Part shown: piece by piece, positions 25,950 through 33,740 of the stretch | Numbering within the stretch: the stretch's first letter is position 1 | How the letters are laid out: each line of letters opens with the position of its first letter | DNA from: Carboxylicivirga mesophila | Lineage (GTDB): Bacteria; Bacteroidota; Bacteroidia; Bacteroidales; Marinilabiliaceae | DNA: 64,000 nt | Reading direction: 5' to 3' | Assembly: GCF_018271975.1 (NCBI RefSeq) | Contig: NZ_JAGUCN010000007.1 | Location: forward strand, 124,001 to 188,000 | Made by a program: the position numbers and the translations under genes | Notes under the pieces: generated by a model | The model's input: only the letters and a program-made list of their open reading frames with translations | Databases searched by the model: none | Told to the model about the DNA's origin: nothing

Positions 25950-27599
25950 ATGAAGATTGTATTAGCGCAGTTAAATTATCACATTGGCAATTTTGAGCTC
26001 AATGCGGATAAAATGATTAAAAGTATTGAACAGGCGAAAGAGGATGTTGCCGATTTAGTGGTCTTCTCTGAATTAGCTGTATGTGGTTATCCGCCTTATG
26101 ATTTTCTCGAGCGAAAAGAGTTTATCCAGAATTGTACCGATACAATTGAGCAGATTGCTAAAGGGTGTAAGGGTATTGCTGCCATAGTTGGCGGGCCCGA
26201 AATTAATCCGGAGCCACAGGGGAAGAACCTGTTTAATGCAGCGTATTTCCTCGAAGATGGCCAGGTGAAGCAAGTTGTTCGAAAAACACTGTTGCCCAAC
26301 TATGATGTATTTGATGAATATCGTTATTTCCAGCCCAATATTGTATTTGACCTGATAAAGTTTAAAGGGAAGAAAATCGCATTAACTATTTGTGAGGATA
26401 TCTGGGATGATCAACCGGTGGCTAATGCCTTTGCCAGAGATAAGCTGTATACATTGTCTCCAATGGATAAGCTCATTCAGCAGAAGCCTGATTTTGCCAT
26501 TAATATTGCAGCCTCTCCTTTTTCATATACACAAGTAGATATTCGCCGTGATATTGTGCGTAATAAGGCACGTCAGTATAAAATTCCGTTTATTTACGTT
26601 AACCAGGTGGGAGCCAATACCGAACTGATTTTTGATGGTAACAGCATGGTTGTTAATGGCCGTGGTGACATTACGCACCAGGCAAAAGCATTTGAAGAAG
26701 ATACTGTTCAGATCGACATGAATGCTTTGTCAGACAAGCCAGCAATATCCCCAAAAGTGACTAAGCCAATACAGCTGATTTATGATGCTTTGGTAGCAGG
26801 CGTACGCGATTATTTTGCAAAGATGGGCTTTAAAAGCGCGACCTTAGGTCTGTCAGGTGGTATTGATTCTGCAGTCACAGTAGCTATAGCAGCTGAGGCT
26901 CTTGGTAAAGAAAATGTACGTGTGTTGTTGTTGCCTTCTCAATATTCATCCGACCATTCTATAAAAGATGCGGTTGATTTAGCTAATAACTTAGATATAC
27001 AATATGATATTGTGCCTATTAAGGAGATTTTCAATAGCTACAATTTCTTGATGAGTCCGATTTTTGCGGGTAAAGAGGCGGATGTAACAGAAGAGAATAT
27101 TCAGGCGCGTATCAGAGGCACATTGTTAATGGCTCTTTCCAATAAGTTTGGACACATTCTTTTAAATACTTCCAATAAAAGTGAAGCGGCGGTGGGGTAT
27201 GGCACCCTGTATGGCGATATGAATGGTGGATTATCAGTACTTGGTGATGTATATAAAACCGATGTTTTTAAACTGGCCAGGTACATTAACAGAGACACAG
27301 AAATCATCCCGGAAAATACAATTGTTAAGCCACCGTCAGCAGAGTTACGTCCTGATCAGAAAGATTCAGATTCGCTGCCGGACTACGATGTCTTAGATGC
27401 CATTCTTTTCCGCTACATTGAAAAAAATCAGTCACCGGCTGAAATTGTAAATGATGGTTTTGAGGAAGCTACGGTGAAGAAAGCAGTTAGGCTGGTGAAT
27501 ATGAACGAGTATAAGCGTTTTCAAACGCCGCCTACCTTGCGCATTTCAAGTAAAGCATTTGGTATTGGCAGACGAATACCGCTAGTAGCTAAACATTAG
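25950..27599 (+). CDS. nadE: Glutamine-hydrolysing NAD+ synthase
   Basis: Amidates nicotinic acid adenine dinucleotide to NAD+. The N-terminal nitrilase-type glutaminase domain carries the triad Glu41 (FSELAVCGY), Lys112 (VRKTLLPNYD) and Cys148 (LTICEDIW). The C-terminal synthetase has the ATP-pyrophosphatase loop LGLSGGIDSAV near residue 295 and the NKSEAAVGYGTLYGDMNGG segment near 410. The two-domain form uses glutamine directly. Length 549 aa. Terminator at 27611. Confidence 0.97.
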   Translation: MKIVLAQLNYHIGNFELNADKMIKSIEQAKEDVADLVVFSELAVCGYPPYDFLERKEFIQNCTDTIEQIAKGCKGIAAIVGGPEINPEPQGKNLFNAAYFLEDGQVKQVVRKTLLPNYDVFDEYRYFQPNIVFDLIKFKGKKIALTICEDIWDDQPVANAFARDKLYTLSPMDKLIQQKPDFAINIAASPFSYTQVDIRRDIVRNKARQYKIPFIYVNQVGANTELIFDGNSMVVNGRGDITHQAKAFEEDTVQIDMNALSDKPAISPKVTKPIQLIYDALVAGVRDYFAKMGFKSATLGLSGGIDSAVTVAIAAEALGKENVRVLLLPSQYSSDHSIKDAVDLANNLDIQYDIVPIKEIFNSYNFLMSPIFAGKEADVTEENIQARIRGTLLMALSNKFGHILLNTSNKSEAAVGYGTLYGDMNGGLSVLGDVYKTDVFKLARYINRDTEIIPENTIVKPPSAELRPDQKDSDSLPDYDVLDAILFRYIEKNQSPAEIVNDGFEEATVKKAVRLVNMNEYKRFQTPPTLRISSKAFGIGRRIPLVAKH

Positions 27600-27610
27600 A
27601 TATTGTAAGT

Positions 27611-27653
27611 GCTGATTTAATTGAGCCTGTAGCTAGTTAAATCAGCTTTTTTT
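27611..27653 (+). terminator. Terminator of nadE
   Basis: 10-bp perfect stem GCTGATTTAA/TTAAATCAGC (27611-27620, 27637-27646), 16-nt loop, seven T. Confidence 0.9.
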
Positions 27654-27654
27654 A

Positions 27655-27662
27655 TAAATTTG
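27655..27662 (+). promoter_or_regulatory. -7 promoter element (TAAATTTG) of the second Crp-family gene
   Basis: Exact TAnnTTTG immediately upstream of the palindrome at 27663; predicted start near 27666. Confidence 0.6.
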
Positions 27663-27678
27663 TATGTTATATAACATA
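27663..27678. promoter_or_regulatory. 16-bp perfect palindrome over the transcription start
   Basis: TATGTTAT then ATAACATA, complementary across the whole 16 bp, begins one base after the -7 box and covers the predicted start. Its position suggests a repressor site, most simply autorepression by the Crp-family protein encoded 20 bp downstream. Confidence 0.6.
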
Positions 27679-27697
27679 GTTTTATAACACCCTTGTA

Positions 27698-28405
27698 ATG
27701 CCTGCTAAAAAAAATAATACCCCTGTAGAGCCCACTATTAAAGATATTCCGAAGCTTTACAATATTCTAACTGACGAGGAGAAAGAATACCTGCTCGATA
27801 ATCATACGACCATTCACTATAAAAAGAATGACATTATATATCAGGAGGGCGAGAAGCCTACCGGTTTATTATGTCTTGGCGAAGGGAAGGTAAAGATATT
27901 TAAAGAGGGGGTTAGCCGTCGTGATCAGATCATCAGGATGGCTACAGCACCTGATTTTATTGGTTACAGAGCCTTATTTGCAGAAGAAATGCATATTGCC
28001 AGTTCTGAGGTGATAGAGCCCAGCACTATATTTCATGTGCCTAAAAAGGTTATTTATAATCTCATGAAGACCAATCCGGCACTTTCAATGGCGTTTATTA
28101 AATCCTTTGCCAGTGAGTTAGGATTTGCCCGTTACAGAACAGTTACTTTAACACAAAAGCATATTCGCGGGCGTTTGGCTGAGAGCCTTTGTGTATTGAA
28201 AGATATTTATGGCTTTGAAGAAGATCAGCAAACCCTGGCAGTTTACCTTTCGCGGGAGGATTTGGCTAACTTCTCAAATATGACTACCTCCAATGCGATT
28301 CGTACTTTAAGTTCATTTGTTAATGAGAAGGTATTGGCAGTAAATGGCCGCGTAATTAAAATATTGGATTCAGATACCCTTCACCGGATTTCGCGATTAG
28401 GATAG
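27698..28405 (+). CDS. Crp/Fnr-family transcriptional regulator
   Basis: 235-residue regulator with a cNMP-binding-fold domain (about 20-145; VYQEGE-like IIYQEGEKPTG near 47, GEGKVKIF), a dimer helix, and an HTH_Crp_2 domain whose helix-turn-helix is near SREDLANFSNMTTSNAIRTL (about 184-203). No cysteine cluster is seen in the sensor domain. The ligand is unknown. It differs clearly from the regulator at 15443. The palindrome over its own promoter suggests autoregulation. The next gene, convergent, is a ferredoxin. Confidence 0.87.
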   Translation: MPAKKNNTPVEPTIKDIPKLYNILTDEEKEYLLDNHTTIHYKKNDIIYQEGEKPTGLLCLGEGKVKIFKEGVSRRDQIIRMATAPDFIGYRALFAEEMHIASSEVIEPSTIFHVPKKVIYNLMKTNPALSMAFIKSFASELGFARYRTVTLTQKHIRGRLAESLCVLKDIYGFEEDQQTLAVYLSREDLANFSNMTTSNAIRTLSSFVNEKVLAVNGRVIKILDSDTLHRISRLG

Positions 28406-28434
28406 AGCTAAAAACGATTATATCAGATACAAAA

Positions 28435-28456
28435 AAGCCCCATTAAAATGGGGCTT
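28435..28456. terminator. Bidirectional terminator between Crp-family gene and ferredoxin
   Basis: 9-bp perfect stem AAGCCCCAT/ATGGGGCTT, 4-nt loop, with an A-run before it and T-rich sequence after. Confidence 0.85.
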
Positions 28457-28481
28457 AGTTATTTTTTCGCTTCTGCATAGC

Positions 28482-28649
28482 TTATGCAGGGTGAATAGCC
28501 TCAGTTGGGCAAACATCTGCACAAGTACCACAGTCAGTACAAGCTTCAGCGTCAATTTTATAGATATCTCCTTCCGAGATAGCTTCTACTGGACATTCGT
28601 CAACACAAGTACCACAAGCAATGCAGTCTTCATTAATTACGTAAGCCAT
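28482..28649 (-). CDS. 2[4Fe-4S] ferredoxin
   Basis: 55-residue electron carrier. It begins MAYVINEDCIACGTC and holds two complete cluster motifs, CIACGTCVDECP (9-20) and CTDCGTCADVCP (37-48), with the DIYKIDAE linker between. This is the clostridial-type ferredoxin used by pyruvate:ferredoxin oxidoreductase and hydrogenases in anaerobes. Monocistronic, with a -7 element at 28682-28689 and a shared terminator. Too short for many ORF callers. Confidence 0.95.
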   Translation of the reverse strand: MAYVINEDCIACGTCVDECPVEAISEGDIYKIDAEACTDCGTCADVCPTEAIHPA

Positions 28650-28681
28650 TTTTTTTTCTTTATTGGTTATTATTACAGAAA

Positions 28682-28689
28682 CAAAATTA
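28682..28689 (-). promoter_or_regulatory. -7 promoter element (TAATTTTG) of the ferredoxin gene
   Basis: Exact TAnnTTTG on the minus strand, giving a leader of about 29 nt. Confidence 0.55.
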
Positions 28690-28825
28690 TTGGCTTTTTT
28701 AATTAAAAAAAAGAATTCCTATCCAAAGTGCTTTATTTTTAAACGATATAAATAAGGCTTTAAGGTCTTTTATTATTCAAAGCATTGCTAGCTAAGTTCT
28801 TTCTACGTGTTTAGACCTTTTCTAA

Positions 28826-30010
28826 TTAATCATCACTCATAAAACGATAAGCCATGTAGGCCATCAGGCCGGCTGCTGTTTCTAATGAATCTTCGTTTAA
28901 ATTGAACTGTGGTGTGTGCAAACTGCCTGTTTCACCATTGTTCTGAGCTACGCCAAAGCGATAAAAAGAGCATGGGTACTTTTGTGAATAATAGCCAAAA
29001 TCTTCAGCAGTCATTCGTATGTCCATTATTTCGGTAGCCTCTTGTCCAAGGTATTCTTTAGAAAAGCAGATGGCCTGTTCGGTAATAAACTCATTGTTAT
29101 GTACCACCGGGTAGCCATCCTTTATATCTATGTCACATTCTGCGCCCATAGATTGGGCAATGCCAGTTGCTATTTCGCGTATTTTCCCTTTAATAATGGT
29201 TCTCCATTCCTCATTCATTGTTCGCAGGGTACCTGCTATTTCTACTTTTTCAGGGATAATATTGGTAGCACCATTGGCTATGACTTTACCAAACGAAAGA
29301 ACCGTGGGTATTTGTGCAGGCACTATACGGCTTACTACCTGCTGCAGAGATACGATGATATGAGAAGCAATCAGCACATTATCAGTTAAGGCATGTGGCA
29401 TAGCTGAATGTCCGCCTTTACCTTTGATAGTGATGTAAACTTCATCACCCGACGCCATGTACATGCCGCTTTTAAAGCCTGCATGACCAGTTTTCATGTT
29501 AGGCAGCACATGTTGGCCCAATATAATTTCTGGCTCATATCCATCAAAACAGCCTTCTTCCATCATCAACTTGGCCCCACCTGGAAATACCTCTTCGGCT
29601 GGCTGAAACAGGAGTAATATGGTACCTTCCCATTCATCCTTAAGTTCATTTAAGACCATGGCTGCACCCAACAAGGCCGCTGTATGCGCATCGTGTCCGC
29701 AGGCATGCATTATACCCTCGTTTCTTGATGTAAACTCTAGCTGACTGGCTTCTGCGATTGGTAAAGCATCCATGTCGGCTCTTAAGGCAATGGTTCTTTT
29801 TTCAGGATGTTTGCCTTTTAGGTATCCAATAATACCCGTTTTTACGAAACCGGCTTTAAAGGGGATTCCAAGTTCTGTTAGCTTGTTCTGTATATAAGCT
29901 GAGGTTTGATGTTCTTCAAAGGATAGCTCCGGGTGCTCATGAAGATGCCTTCTAATGGCAATTATTTCATTGAGGAATTGTTGTGTGAGTGCTTTTATTC
30001 GAGCTTGCAT
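28826..30010 (-). CDS. M20-family amidohydrolase (N-acyl amino acid / IAA-amino acid hydrolase type)
   Basis: Metal-dependent cytosolic hydrolase that removes acyl groups from N-acyl amino acids. RRHLHEHPELSF (about 20-31), ALRADMDALP near 75, the metal-binding HACGHDAHTA near 103, and the catalytic Glu pair in QPAEE near 136 are diagnostic. The dimerisation domain sits in the middle and a metal-ligand His lies near the C-terminus (SLHTPQFN). Length 394 aa is standard. Monocistronic with its own promoter at 30067. The specific substrate is unknown. Confidence 0.92.
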   Translation of the reverse strand: MQARIKALTQQFLNEIIAIRRHLHEHPELSFEEHQTSAYIQNKLTELGIPFKAGFVKTGIIGYLKGKHPEKRTIALRADMDALPIAEASQLEFTSRNEGIMHACGHDAHTAALLGAAMVLNELKDEWEGTILLLFQPAEEVFPGGAKLMMEEGCFDGYEPEIILGQHVLPNMKTGHAGFKSGMYMASGDEVYITIKGKGGHSAMPHALTDNVLIASHIIVSLQQVVSRIVPAQIPTVLSFGKVIANGATNIIPEKVEIAGTLRTMNEEWRTIIKGKIREIATGIAQSMGAECDIDIKDGYPVVHNNEFITEQAICFSKEYLGQEATEIMDIRMTAEDFGYYSQKYPCSFYRFGVAQNNGETGSLHTPQFNLNEDSLETAAGLMAYMAYRFMSDD

Positions 30011-30066
30011 TGACCTTGGTTTTTATGTAATGAAAGATTACGTGTTAATATTTTAAACTTTCGTTA

Positions 30067-30074
30067 CAAAGATA
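30067..30074 (-). promoter_or_regulatory. -7 promoter element (TATCTTTG) of the M20 gene
   Basis: Exact TAnnTTTG on the minus strand, predicted start about 53 nt upstream of the ATG. Confidence 0.55.
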
Positions 30075-30130
30075 ACACAAGTAGGCACAATGCCTTGATG
30101 GTAATAGATATTTCGGCCTGTTCTCTTTTT

Positions 30131-32452
30131 TTAGTAATAAAAATCTTTAGGCTTAAGTGACTGTGTGGTATTATCTGGCCACTTTACGTTCAAACGGCAT
30201 TGGCTATATCCGGTCGTTTGAAAATAAAGTATTGTTATTGGGTAGAGTCCTTTTTTTAGGGCAATGGCTCCCTTCTCAGCTTTACTGCCATGGATGCCGT
30301 CGTTGTTGACCACCAGTTCATTACCAATATATAAGGCGCTACCGTCATCGGAATTAAGCTCAAACTCATAAATACCTTTCTCACTCGATTCAAAATAGCC
30401 TTTTAATATCAGGCCGAAGCTTTCGCGGTATACCGAGTCAGGTATAAATGAATCAGTAACTATTAACTGCTTATCAATATTGGTATTTCTTATTTCTTTG
30501 ACTGTTTTAAACCGACCTTTATAGACGGCGCAACTTAAACCCTTATTGCTTACTTTTAGCTTGGCGGGTTTTTGATATTGAAGCTGGTTAAGGTTGAAAA
30601 TTTCCGTTTTGCTCTGTTGTCCAGTGCGTTTGTCAATGGTTATGGCTTTAATGGTGCCTGAAGTGTTTACTGGAATTGCCTCGGTGTATTCCTTCGAATT
30701 AGTATTTGGTTCTGAGCCATCGGTGGTGTAGCGGATTGCGTAATTATCAGATATTTCCTGTAGCCTTAATGATGTTGGATGTGTAAAATGAAGCTGTTCG
30801 TTACTTGATATAGGCTTTGGTACTTCGTAGAAGAAGTTAACATTGCGATGTGACAGACGTTCCAGATGTGTTTCTAGTTTGCGGCGAAATTCAGGCCAGT
30901 TCTTTTGTTGCTGCTTACTCCAGGCAACTTCTGCAAATGCGCACAGGCGGGGATACAACATAAACTCAAACTTTTCTTCATCTGGCATATATTCGGTCCA
31001 GCAATTAGCTTGAATGCCAATGAAATTCTGCTGTTCATTGGTATCAATGTCTGCAGGTAAAGGCTGATAGTGATAGACATCAGATAACGGCGTATAACCA
31101 CCTATTGCCAATGGATGGTCCTGCGGAGAAGCCTGGTAGTGATCAAAGTACAAGTAATTGGCCGATGACCTTATAAAATAGTTATTGTTTTTAATGGCTT
31201 GTTTAATATCAATATCATCTTGCCACATCACAATAGTAGCGTCAGTCAGTGTTGGGTCGGTCATTATTTCATTCCACCCAACCATTTGTTTACCGAGTGT
31301 TTTTACAATGCTTTGAACACGTTTTATAAAATAGTTTTCTAAAGCATTTTCATCTTTAAGTTCGTTAGCTTTCATTCGGGTCTGGCAGTGCTTGCAGTTG
31401 CGCCATCTCATTTTGCTGCATTCATCACCACCTATATGTATATATTGGCCGGGGAATAAGTCTGCTACTTCTGTTAAAATATCTTCTATTATTGCATAGC
31501 TTGATTCTTTTCCCGGGCATATGACATCCTCAAAAACACCCCACCTGGTGGCAACCTCATAAGGCCCACCAGTACAACCTAATTGCGGATAGGCTGCTAA
31601 GGCCGCCAAAGAATGCCCTGGTAATTCAATTTCTGGTATAACGGTGATGTGTCGCTCTTTTGCATATTCAACAATTGACTTTACATCATCTTGTGTATAA
31701 TAACCACCATACGGTTTGTTATCGTATTGGAAAGGAGGGTTGGCACCATGGCCGATAAGCGTCATAGCTCTTCGGCTGCCAACAGCTGTTAGTCTTGGGT
31801 ATTTCTTAATTTCTAAACGCCACCCTTGATCATCAGTCAGGTGCCAGTGAAAGGTATTAATTTTATACGATGCCAAAATATCCAGTTGCTTTTTAATAAA
31901 TTCTACCGGGAAATAATGGCGCGCAACATCTATATTTAATCCACGATAGGCGAATTGGGGATAGTCAATGATTTGCAGGCAAGGAATGGTCCAGTTCACA
32001 CCATCAGTAATCAACTGGCTTTCTATCGAAGGTGGTAATAACTGTTTAACTGTCTGAATAGCATAAAATAAACCTTTGCCGGATGAAGCATTAATATGAA
32101 TATGATTTGGCTCAATTTTTATTTCATAACCTTCGGCATTATCATTTGATTGTTTACTTAGTTGAAATATAATATAATTGTCAGTTGGAGTCTGGTCGCT
32201 TAGTTCGAGTTCTATTCCTGAACTTAATGCGAATTGTTTTTTAAACCTATTGATTGAACTTGTAATATTCTTATCAAGCCCTTTATAAACTAATCGGGTT
32301 TGAGCGTTAATCTGAAACTCACCCTCTTCATAAGTAATGCTGTTTGGTTGAGGAATTATGTTGAAAGGCTGAATGACGTCTTCAGAGGCTATGCGGCAAC
32401 CTGGTAATGCAGTCAGTATTAAGGTAAACAGGATAAGTATAGCAATTCGCAT
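30131..32452 (-). CDS. GH20 beta-N-acetylhexosaminidase lipoprotein with C-terminal PA14-like domain
   Basis: Releases terminal GlcNAc or GalNAc from glycans or chitin fragments at the cell envelope. The lipobox LTALPGC (Cys about 19) gives a lipid anchor. A GH20b domain (about 25-165) precedes the catalytic barrel with FHWHLTDDQGWR and the Asp-Glu pair in GGDE (343-344), the substrate-assisted mechanism signature. After about residue 535 come a chitobiase-type C-terminal domain and a PA14-like domain (about 640-770). The frame is open to 32506, but the -7 box at 32504-32511 makes MRIAILIL at 32452 the likely start (773 aa). Confidence 0.93.
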   Translation of the reverse strand: MRIAILILFTLILTALPGCRIASEDVIQPFNIIPQPNSITYEEGEFQINAQTRLVYKGLDKNITSSINRFKKQFALSSGIELELSDQTPTDNYIIFQLSKQSNDNAEGYEIKIEPNHIHINASSGKGLFYAIQTVKQLLPPSIESQLITDGVNWTIPCLQIIDYPQFAYRGLNIDVARHYFPVEFIKKQLDILASYKINTFHWHLTDDQGWRLEIKKYPRLTAVGSRRAMTLIGHGANPPFQYDNKPYGGYYTQDDVKSIVEYAKERHITVIPEIELPGHSLAALAAYPQLGCTGGPYEVATRWGVFEDVICPGKESSYAIIEDILTEVADLFPGQYIHIGGDECSKMRWRNCKHCQTRMKANELKDENALENYFIKRVQSIVKTLGKQMVGWNEIMTDPTLTDATIVMWQDDIDIKQAIKNNNYFIRSSANYLYFDHYQASPQDHPLAIGGYTPLSDVYHYQPLPADIDTNEQQNFIGIQANCWTEYMPDEEKFEFMLYPRLCAFAEVAWSKQQQKNWPEFRRKLETHLERLSHRNVNFFYEVPKPISSNEQLHFTHPTSLRLQEISDNYAIRYTTDGSEPNTNSKEYTEAIPVNTSGTIKAITIDKRTGQQSKTEIFNLNQLQYQKPAKLKVSNKGLSCAVYKGRFKTVKEIRNTNIDKQLIVTDSFIPDSVYRESFGLILKGYFESSEKGIYEFELNSDDGSALYIGNELVVNNDGIHGSKAEKGAIALKKGLYPITILYFQTTGYSQCRLNVKWPDNTTQSLKPKDFYY

Positions 32453-32503
32453 GTTGAACTCAGGATTTTGTGTGTTGACTGATGGTTTCGAAATTGAACC
32501 AAA

Positions 32504-32511
32504 CAAAAATA
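32504..32511 (-). promoter_or_regulatory. -7 promoter element (TATTTTTG) of the GH20 gene
   Basis: Exact TAnnTTTG on the minus strand; predicted start near 32500, downstream of the longest possible start codon. Confidence 0.55.
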
Positions 32512-32527
32512 ATTGAATTTATTTCAT

Positions 32528-32566
32528 AAGCTAAAAAAAGCGTATTGAAACGTATTAAAATAGCTT
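32528..32566. repeat. Tandem 10-bp repeat inside an inverted repeat, GH20/CDF intergenic
   Basis: CGTATTGAAA and CGTATTAAAA are adjacent (32541-32560, 9 of 10 identical). They are enclosed by AAGCTA (32528-32533) and TAGCTT (32561-32566). It lies between two divergent promoters and may be a regulator site. Confidence 0.4.
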
Positions 32567-32616
32567 GCAGGTCTGATAAGCAATTGTAAAGAAGTCTAAT
32601 ATGCCAATGAATCTGT

Positions 32617-32624
32617 TAACTTTG
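32617..32624 (+). promoter_or_regulatory. -7 promoter element (TAACTTTG) of the CDF gene
   Basis: Exact TAnnTTTG, about 28 nt upstream of the ATG. Confidence 0.6.
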
Positions 32625-32651
32625 TAACTAACCATTTAAAAACCATAAATA

Positions 32652-33572
32652 ATGGGAGAGCATCATCATCATGATCCAAAGGGTAAAAGCCTTGTAATTA
32701 CAATTGTTTTAAATGTAGCCATTACAGTAGTGCAGCTCATTGGTGCACTGATAAGTCATAGTTTATCATTACTAACAGACGCATTGCACAACTTTTCAGA
32801 TGTAATGGCATTAGTGATAAGTTACATCGCCAACAAATTAAGTCTACGTGACTATTCGCCAGAAAAGTCATATGGATATAAACGTGCTGAAATAATGGCG
32901 GCTTTTATCAATGCAGCTACTCTTCTAATCATCTCTGGCTATTTAATATATGAAGCGATTGAGCGCCTTGTTACACCGATAGAAACACCGGTAAATGGTG
33001 TATTGGTCGCATGGTTGGCCGGATTTAGCATTGTGGCTAATGGATTAAGCGTACTTTTAGTTAAAAAGCACTCAGAAAATAACATGAACATGCGGTCAGC
33101 CTATTTGCATCTGTTTTCTGATATGCTTTCGTCTATAGCTGTTCTTGTTGGCGGTATACTGATGTATTTCTTTCAATTAGCCTGGATAGATGCGCTTTTA
33201 TCTATTGTGATTGCGATTTATTTGATTCTTGCAAGTTGGAAATTGCTGGTAAAAACCATGCGCGTTTTAATGCAGTTTACGCCCCCAACAATCAATATTG
33301 AAAAAATGTCGGATGGGGTTAGTAGGCTGGAAGGTATTGAGAATATGCACCATGTACATCTGTGGCAACTGAATGATTCTGAATTACATTTGGAAGCTCA
33401 TCTGGATTTGTCAGAAGATGTAACGGTTAGTCAGTCAAATTTGCTGTTAAATAAGGTTAGGGAGTATGTTCAATCCAGTTTTGGTATAGAGCACTGTACT
33501 TTTCAGGTAGAGTATAAAGTGGGCGATGATAAAAGTTTGATAGTTAACGAAAGAAAAAATGCAGAGTATTAA
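32652..33572 (+). CDS. Cation diffusion facilitator family metal exporter (probably zinc)
   Basis: Inner-membrane antiporter exporting divalent metal. It opens with a His cluster (GEHHHHD), then six transmembrane helices. The transport-site residues of helix II are in LLTDALHNFSDV (Asp and His/Asp) and a second HLFSDMLSS motif is in helix V, the His-Asp set typical of zinc-selective members. The cytosolic C-terminal domain contains the metal-binding MHHVHLW and LHLEAHLDL segments. Length 306 aa. Own promoter. Confidence 0.9.
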   Translation: MGEHHHHDPKGKSLVITIVLNVAITVVQLIGALISHSLSLLTDALHNFSDVMALVISYIANKLSLRDYSPEKSYGYKRAEIMAAFINAATLLIISGYLIYEAIERLVTPIETPVNGVLVAWLAGFSIVANGLSVLLVKKHSENNMNMRSAYLHLFSDMLSSIAVLVGGILMYFFQLAWIDALLSIVIAIYLILASWKLLVKTMRVLMQFTPPTINIEKMSDGVSRLEGIENMHHVHLWQLNDSELHLEAHLDLSEDVTVSQSNLLLNKVREYVQSSFGIEHCTFQVEYKVGDDKSLIVNERKNAEY

Positions 33573-33620
33573 AGGCTTGTTAAAATGTACTATTTCTCAC
33601 CAAAACAATATAATTATTTA

Positions 33621-33628
33621 TAGATTTG
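33621..33628 (+). promoter_or_regulatory. -7 promoter element (TAGATTTG) with long leader to the DUF1573 gene
   Basis: Exact TAnnTTTG. It would give a leader of about 110 nt containing a hairpin (AAGC+AGCGG with CCGCT+GCTT, 33648-33677). A one-mismatch box, CAACTTTG, about 25 bp before the ATG is an alternative promoter. The hairpin might instead be a terminator of the CDF gene. Confidence 0.4.
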
Positions 33629-33740
33629 TGTGACTTTCGCGGGAGTGAAGCAGCGGATTGTAACACCGCTCTTGCTTTTGCGTATCAAATGAAGGTATAT
33701 CAAATACAACTTTGTAATCTAATAAAAACTCAAACTAAAG

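Noticed and set aside
28762-28819. Inverted repeat AAGGTCT/AGACCTT after the M20 gene as a terminator
   Set aside because: Only 7 bp with a 44-nt loop and weak T-tract; too poor to call.
32453-32506. N-terminal extension of the GH20 enzyme
   Set aside because: The predicted transcription start is downstream of that ATG, and the lipoprotein signal peptide begins at 32452.
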